From Acidimicrobiaceae bacterium (lineage in GTDB: Bacteria > Actinomycetota > Acidimicrobiia > Acidimicrobiales > Aldehydirespiratoraceae), in assembly GCA_026708645.1 (NCBI GenBank), contig JAPOUM010000041.1, forward strand, positions 124,001-188,000: a DNA stretch of 64,000 nucleotides, read 5' to 3'. Shown here in pieces: positions 59,586-64,000 of the stretch; within the stretch, counting starts at the first letter, position 1; the number at the start of each line of letters is the position of its first letter. Position numbers and translations under genes: made by a program. A model generated the notes under the pieces. It saw only the letters and a program-made list of their open reading frames with translations. It was not told where the DNA came from and ran no database searches.

Positions 59586-59643
59586 GGACAACAAGATGGA
59601 CAACCGATAGGACAAAACAAAGTTCTATTAGTAGGGTTGACCC
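59586..59643 (+). promoter_or_regulatory. Leaderless promoter with three 12-bp-spaced GGACAA repeats
   Basis: GGACAA occurs at 59586, 59598 and 59610, exactly 12 bp apart, in an AT-rich stretch. TAGGGT (59632-59637) follows and lies 6 nt before ATG 59644. The repeats sit about where a regulator would bind over the -35 region; the Fic protein encoded here has a winged-helix C-terminus and may bind its own operator. Confidence 0.5.
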
Positions 59644-60819
59644 ATGAGAGCCTACCGTGAATCTCATCCGTGGATCACTTTCGAAGCCACAGACCTCAAC
59701 AAGCTGCTGCCGAGGACCTGGATGCTTCTGGGCGAAGCCCGCTCGAAGTGCGCTCATTTGGCCGGCGCGCCGCTGCAGCCCGAAGTGGCACAGGACCTGT
59801 ATCGGGTCGCCCTCATCAAAGGAGCTCAAGCGACGACCGCCATCGAAGGCAACACGCTCACAGAGGAACAGGTGAAAGGAATCCTGGACAGGACCTTCGA
59901 AGCGCCGTCTTCGCGCGTCTACCAGCAACGCGAGGTCCGCAACGTGCTGGATCTGCTCAACGAGATCCAGCAGCAAGTTATGTCAGGCGACTCGCCGGCA
60001 ATCACCCGAGACCTGATACTCGACTTCAACCGCCGACTTCTCGCAGGGACCGAGCACGAACCTGATGCGACTCCAGGTCGGGTCCGAGATCATGAAGTCG
60101 TCGTCGGGAAGTACCGGGGCGCTCCGGCGGAGGACTGCGACCACCTGTTGAAGCGCCTCGCCGAATGGCTGGAGAGCGACACTTTCAAGTCCGACGATCC
60201 CAAGATCGGATTCGCGCTGTCGGTGACCGGCGCGATATACGCCCATCTTTACATGGCCTGGCTGCATCCCTTCGGCGACGGCAACGGACGCACTGCCAGG
60301 TTGATGGAATTCTTGATCATCGCCAAAAGTGGCACAACGCCCGTGCTGGCCGCTCACCTGATGTCGAACCATTACAACCTGACACGCGATCGCTACTACC
60401 GCGAACTGCAATCCGCCAGCCGCACCCAGGACACGGTCGGCTTCGTCGCCTATGCGATTCAGGGATTCGTGGACGGATTGCGCGAGCAGATCGACAAAGT
60501 CCTACTACAACAGCTGGAACTCACCTGGATAAGCCACGTTCACAAGGTGATGGGCACTTACCCGTCGAGCCCGGCATGTGACCGTCAGCGGGCTCTCGTG
60601 CTCGCCATAGCCCCCGGTGCGGAGCATTCGAAAGGAGAGTTGCAGCGTCTCACCCCCGAGTTGGCGGCTTTGTACGCAACGAAGGGCCCCCGGACGCTGA
60701 GCCGCGACTTGAACCGTCTGGAGAAAGCCGGCCTCATGCACCAAAACCTCAAACGATGGAGAGCCAACCATTCGCTCGTGAAAGCCTTCTTGCCGCCCGT
60801 CGCCGAGGAGAACCCCTAG
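59644..60819 (+). CDS. Fic family AMP-transferase with N-terminal inhibitory motif and C-terminal winged helix
   Basis: 391 residues. The N-terminal helix contains AQATTAIEGNTLTEEQV, matching the (S/T)xxxE(G/N) self-inhibition motif. The active-site loop is LHPFGDGNGRTARLMEFLI, with the flap GKYRGAPAEDCD ahead of it. The C-terminal ~100 residues (HSKGELQRLTPELAALYATKGPRTLSRDLNRLEKAGLM) form a winged helix. This is the common stand-alone Fic-HTH layout; the target protein is unknown. All key residues are present. An AT-rich operator-like region precedes it. Confidence 0.92.
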   Translation: MRAYRESHPWITFEATDLNKLLPRTWMLLGEARSKCAHLAGAPLQPEVAQDLYRVALIKGAQATTAIEGNTLTEEQVKGILDRTFEAPSSRVYQQREVRNVLDLLNEIQQQVMSGDSPAITRDLILDFNRRLLAGTEHEPDATPGRVRDHEVVVGKYRGAPAEDCDHLLKRLAEWLESDTFKSDDPKIGFALSVTGAIYAHLYMAWLHPFGDGNGRTARLMEFLIIAKSGTTPVLAAHLMSNHYNLTRDRYYRELQSASRTQDTVGFVAYAIQGFVDGLREQIDKVLLQQLELTWISHVHKVMGTYPSSPACDRQRALVLAIAPGAEHSKGELQRLTPELAALYATKGPRTLSRDLNRLEKAGLMHQNLKRWRANHSLVKAFLPPVAEENP

Positions 60820-60902
60820 CCCCAGCCACTGATGCCGGCTCGCATGAGCGTGAGTGTGCGATGCGCGGAGCCCAGTGGGCGACGACACGGTTGATCGCGA
60901 TG

Positions 60903-62768
60903 TCAGACGCGCAGGGGGTCCACTTCTATGCGCAGACGTTCAGCGGGACGCGGCACGGCCGCCAGCAGATCCAGCAGCGGCTCGTGGCTCGGCGCCCGCA
61001 GCAGGAAGCTCCCCTCGAAGGGGCCCAGGACGTCCACACGGGACTCGTCTCGCAGATCGGCCGACTGCTCGCGCAGACCCGCGACGAACATCTCGGCGCC
61101 TGCGCCAGAGACTCTCGCTTGAGCCCCGAAAGGCGGCAGTCCTGAAGACTGGCGGCGCCGTCGCTCGCTGTCAGCCACCAAGCGCGGATCGGCTCGCACG
61201 GCTGCCTGGATCACGGGATGCTGCGGCTGGCGGGTCTGAATCACTATGCGACCCCCGGTGCTGCGAGCCCCGGCCAGCCGAGCGCCGCGGACCAGCAGCG
61301 CCAGCGCCTGCTCGGAGGCCCGCTGCCGGGCCGCCAGAAGCTCCTGATCGAAATCCAGATACACGACCAGCGCCACCGACTCCAGCCGCCAGAGCACCGC
61401 CTCGGTGCCGATCACTATCCGCTCTGAGGCGGCTGCGTCCGTGTCGGAGCTGACCTCGCCGACCGGCTCTCCCGCCAGCGCAGCCAACTCCTCACGGGCC
61501 CGGGTCACGCCGATTCGCAGAATGCGCAGCACCGTCGACCCGCAGGCCGCGCACACCACCGGCCGTCGCTCGCTGCCGTCGGCTGCCTCCAGTTGGTCGC
61601 CGACCAGCCGCATCGGCGCCCGGCCGTCGCTGCTGCGGGCCAGTTCGCCGCATGCCCGACACGCCAGCAGCCGCCCGCGGCCTTTGCGGTTGAGCACCAC
61701 AGCCACCCGTCCGTCGGCGGCGCTCAGCAGATCGCGCAAACCCTCGGCGAACAGCCCGCCGCGGACGGGATCCTCATGGCGCCGGTCGAGCACTCTGACC
61801 TCGGGCCAGCCTGCGATCTCGGCTCTGCGGTCGAAGGTCGCCAGCTCGCCGGCCTGCAAGGCTTCCAATGTGGGCGCCGGCGATGTCAGCACCGTCGGGG
61901 CTGACACGCTGCGGGCCCGCTGAAGCGCCACCTCACGGGCATGCCAGGTGGGCGCCTGCTCGCTCTGCAAGCTCTCGGAGTGCTCGTCGATCACCACCAC
62001 CGCAGCCAGACGCGGCATCGGCAGCCAGACCGCGGTCCGTGTGCCGACCACGGTCGCCCCGGCCGCGGCGACAGCCCAATCGTCGAAGCCTCGAGCCACT
62101 CGCACTCCGCGTCTCCGCAAGCCTGCCGACAGCCGGCGCACCTGCTCCAAGCCGGGGGCGATGATCAACGCGTCACCGCAGCGAACGGCGGCTTGAGCCA
62201 CACCGAGAGCATCATTCGCAGGAGGGCAGCGCAGCACAGTCACAGCACCGGGGCGACCGAAGAGGTCGTCGAAGCTGCCGTTCTGATCTGAGGGCAGCGT
62301 GGGCGCCGGGGTTCGGGACGACTGCGGCGCCTTCACCTGGGCCGGCGCCCGCACCTCATCGCGACGGCCTCGGTTGCTAGCAGTCATCCCAGGTCGCGAT
62401 GGCTTGACTTGGGCCGGCGCCCGCACCACCCGCGGCGGTGAAGCGGTTCGCAACAGCGACACCGTCCTGCCGGCCCAGCGCCGAGCAGCCCATTCGGCCA
62501 GTTTCAGCACCTCAGCAGGCGGCCCCATGCCGACGAGCTGCGCCAACGGCTGGAGCTCGATTCCCGGCGTCGGCTCGGCGTCCACCTCGACCACCCAGGC
62601 CCGCAGACGCCTGCCACCGAGATTGACTCGCACGATCGAACCGACCTGCAGCCGTTGGGCCCTGCCGTCGGCGTGCCAAGCTTCGGGCACCACGTAGTCG
62701 AAGGTCTTTTCGAGGCGCACCACGTCGGGCAGCACCCGCACCACCGTCACCCGCCCGGCGCGGCTCAC
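60903..62768 (-). CDS. priA: Primosomal protein N' (PriA), degenerate actinobacterial type
   Basis: Replication restart factor. The N-terminal DNA-binding domain reads VTVVRVLPDVVRLEKTFDYVVPEAW, VGSIVRVNLGGRRLRAWVVEV. The zinc-binding Cys set is LLACRACGELARSS...RRPVVCAACGST. The C-terminal part contains LARQRASEQALALLVRGARLAG and IQTRQPQHPVIQAAVRADP. Walker A and DEAH motifs of true helicases are not visible (VTVLRCPPANDALGVAQ at the expected place; AVVVIDEHSES for motif II), as in other actinobacterial PriA. The open frame extends to a TTG at 62906 inside metK; GTG 62768 or 62750 is more likely. About 621 residues. Confidence 0.88.
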   Translation of the reverse strand: MSRAGRVTVVRVLPDVVRLEKTFDYVVPEAWHADGRAQRLQVGSIVRVNLGGRRLRAWVVEVDAEPTPGIELQPLAQLVGMGPPAEVLKLAEWAARRWAGRTVSLLRTASPPRVVRAPAQVKPSRPGMTASNRGRRDEVRAPAQVKAPQSSRTPAPTLPSDQNGSFDDLFGRPGAVTVLRCPPANDALGVAQAAVRCGDALIIAPGLEQVRRLSAGLRRRGVRVARGFDDWAVAAAGATVVGTRTAVWLPMPRLAAVVVIDEHSESLQSEQAPTWHAREVALQRARSVSAPTVLTSPAPTLEALQAGELATFDRRAEIAGWPEVRVLDRRHEDPVRGGLFAEGLRDLLSAADGRVAVVLNRKGRGRLLACRACGELARSSDGRAPMRLVGDQLEAADGSERRPVVCAACGSTVLRILRIGVTRAREELAALAGEPVGEVSSDTDAAASERIVIGTEAVLWRLESVALVVYLDFDQELLAARQRASEQALALLVRGARLAGARSTGGRIVIQTRQPQHPVIQAAVRADPRLVADSERRRRQSSGLPPFGAQARVSGAGAEMFVAGLREQSADLRDESRVDVLGPFEGSFLLRAPSHEPLLDLLAAVPRPAERLRIEVDPLRV

Positions 62769-62854
62769 AGGCTCAGCAGCAGGCGCCGGCCGGCTCAGAG
62801 GAGAGCGCTGATAGTCGGGCTCCTCTATGTCGAGGTGCCCTTGAACGCCGGGGT

Positions 62855-64000
62855 TCAGAGCCCCAGCGCCGACTTCAGGTCGTCCAGGCGACTGGTATTC
62901 TCCCAAGTGAACAGCCCGCCTCGTGGCTCGCGGCCGAAGTGTCCGTAGCTGGCGGTCGGCGCATAGATGGGATTCAGCAGCCCCAGCTCCGCCACGATGG
63001 TCGCGGGACGCAGATCGAACACCTCTCGCACCGCGGCCTCGATCCGCGAGCGGTCCACGGTCTCGGTGCCGAAAGTGTCCACCATCAACGACACCGGCTC
63101 GGCTTTGCCGATGGCGTAGGCGACCTGCAGCTCGCAGCGTGCGGCCGCGCCCGCGGCGACGATGTGCTTGGCCGCCCAGCGGGCTGCGTATGCCGCTGAG
63201 CGGTCGACTTTGGAGGGATCCTTCCCCGAGAAGGAGCCGCCGCCGTGGCGAGCCGCTCCCCCGTAAGTGTCGACGATGATCTTGCGGCCGGTCAGTCCTG
63301 CGTCGCTTTTGGGCCCGCCATGCTCGAACTTCCCGGTCGGGTTGATCAGCACCTTGTAGTCGTCGTCGGCGAACTGCGGGCAGTGCTCGGCGATCGCCGG
63401 CTCGATGATCTGCTCGATCACGTCGGGGCGGATCATCCGGTCGCGGTCGATTCCTTTGGCGTGCTGGGTCGACAGCAACACGGTGCGCAGCCTCACCGGA
63501 CGCCCGTTCTGATACTCCAGCGTGATCTGGGTCTTGCCGTCGGGCCGCAGATACGGAATGGTCTGCTGCCTGCGCACCTCGGCATGGCGTTCGGTCATCC
63601 GGTTGGCCAGATGGATGGGCAGCGGCATCAGTGTGTCGGTCTCGTCGCAGGCGTAGCCGAACATCATCCCTTGGTCGCCTGCGCCCTGATCATCGAGCTG
63701 CCCTTCGCTGCGGTCCACCCCCAAGGCGATGTCGGGCGACTGCTCACCGACGGCCACCACCACTCCGCAAGTGTCGCCGTCGAATCCGTAGGCGGGGTTG
63801 TCGTAGCCCGCGGCCCGGATGGTGCGACGCACGATGGCGGGGATCTCCACGTAGGCCTCGGTGCGGATCTCGCCAGCCACCACCGCCAGACCGGTGGTGA
63901 GCAGAGTCTCGCAGGCGACGCGACTGTGCTTGTCGCCAGCGATCAACGCGTCGAGCACTGCGTCCGATATCTGGTCGGCCAGCTTGTCGGGGTGGCCTTC
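62855..64000 (-). CDS. metK: S-adenosylmethionine synthetase, cut by right window edge
   Basis: Makes AdoMet from methionine and ATP. The visible part begins [20 protein letters not shown], which is residues ~18-37 of the family, so only the first few codons are missing. Signatures: [14 protein letters not shown], the P-loop-like [23 protein letters not shown], and [33 protein letters not shown]. It ends [10 protein letters not shown]. It lies directly upstream of priA on the same strand. Confidence 0.97.
   Translation of the reverse strand, partial: EGHPDKLADQISDAVLDALIAGDKHSRVACETLLTTGLAVVAGEIRTEAYVEIPAIVRRTIRAAGYDNPAYGFDGDTCGVVVAVGEQSPDIALGVDRSEGQLDDQGAGDQGMMFGYACDETDTLMPLPIHLANRMTERHAEVRRQQTIPYLRPDGKTQITLEYQNGRPVRLRTVLLSTQHAKGIDRDRMIRPDVIEQIIEPAIAEHCPQFADDDYKVLINPTGKFEHGGPKSDAGLTGRKIIVDTYGGAARHGGGSFSGKDPSKVDRSAAYAARWAAKHIVAAGAAARCELQVAYAIGKAEPVSLMVDTFGTETVDRSRIEAAVREVFDLRPATIVAELGLLNPIYAPTASYGHFGREPRGGLFTWENTSRLDDLKSALGL

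Noticed and set aside
62769-62906. N-terminal extension of priA to TTG 62906
   Set aside because: It overlaps the metK 3' end by 52 bp and encodes non-conserved sequence; the PriA family start lies at about VTVVRVLPD.
1-64000. Genome-wide TGA recoding to explain the in-frame TGA at 6566
   Set aside because: TGA clearly ends many intact genes here (aceE, argJ, argB, argF, argR), often in ATGA overlaps, so it is a normal stop.

Overview
The window comes from a high-GC actinobacterium, most likely an uncultured member of the Acidimicrobiia or a close relative. This is inferred, not shown. The pointers are the argC-J-B-D-F-R-G-H gene order, a homodimeric-type pyruvate dehydrogenase E1, a PASTA-tailed class A PBP, a DUF1844 gene beside infC-rpmI-rplT-trmH-pheS-pheT, a PriA that appears to have lost helicase motifs, and many genes with a TANNNT -10 box 6-7 nt before the start codon (leaderless mRNA style). 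No tRNA or rRNA gene was recognised.

Layout. 1-10.4 kb: lpd (cut by the left edge), a LapA-like membrane protein, an SDR-type epimerase, rnhA, aceE, an envelope thioredoxin-like gene with an in-frame TGA where the first catalytic Cys should be, a class A PBP and a small membrane protein. 10.5-17.4 kb: an accessory patch with two hypothetical genes, a decayed IS30-type element, an AT-rich defence remnant (OLD-type ATPase/TOPRIM nuclease and a methyltransferase-HNH fusion, each with one frameshift), a 3-methyladenine glycosylase and a broken secreted-protein fragment. 17.5-26.7 kb: the complete arginine operon, minus strand. 26.8-34.0 kb: pheT, pheS, trmH-like, rplT, rpmI, infC (all minus) and a divergent DUF1844 gene. 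34.1-55.4 kb: a defence and toxin-antitoxin island with HsdR-S-M, an ASCH protein, HTH-ImmA plus a DUF4411/PIN-like protein, an AbiE-type pair, Fic, DUF222-HNH, an HsdR_N-type nuclease, a HEPN-like pair, a broken AAA ATPase, a DUF4143 ATPase and an SbcCD-like pair. 55.5-64 kb: hisG, mogA, fmt, def, a second Fic protein, priA and metK (cut by the right edge).

Two observations stand out. (1) The thioredoxin-like gene at 5618-6862 reads WFWAPH-TGA-PTCRA and stays open for 97 further codons, so it is a candidate UxxC selenoprotein (or a pseudogene broken at exactly that codon). (2) Gaps between co-directional genes are repeatedly bridged by small ORFs of unrelated sequence that start on the upstream stop and/or end on the downstream start through ATGA, GTGA or TGATG overlaps (before lpd, before the PBP, PBP/9818, argC/argJ, argG/argH, pheS/pheT, rplT/trmH, rpmI/rplT, before infC, sbcD/sbcC). 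Several contain tandem copies of the local start-site segment. This suggests that translational coupling is kept across gaps by duplication of gene junctions. infC appears to start at AUA, overlapped by the stop of one such mini-ORF.
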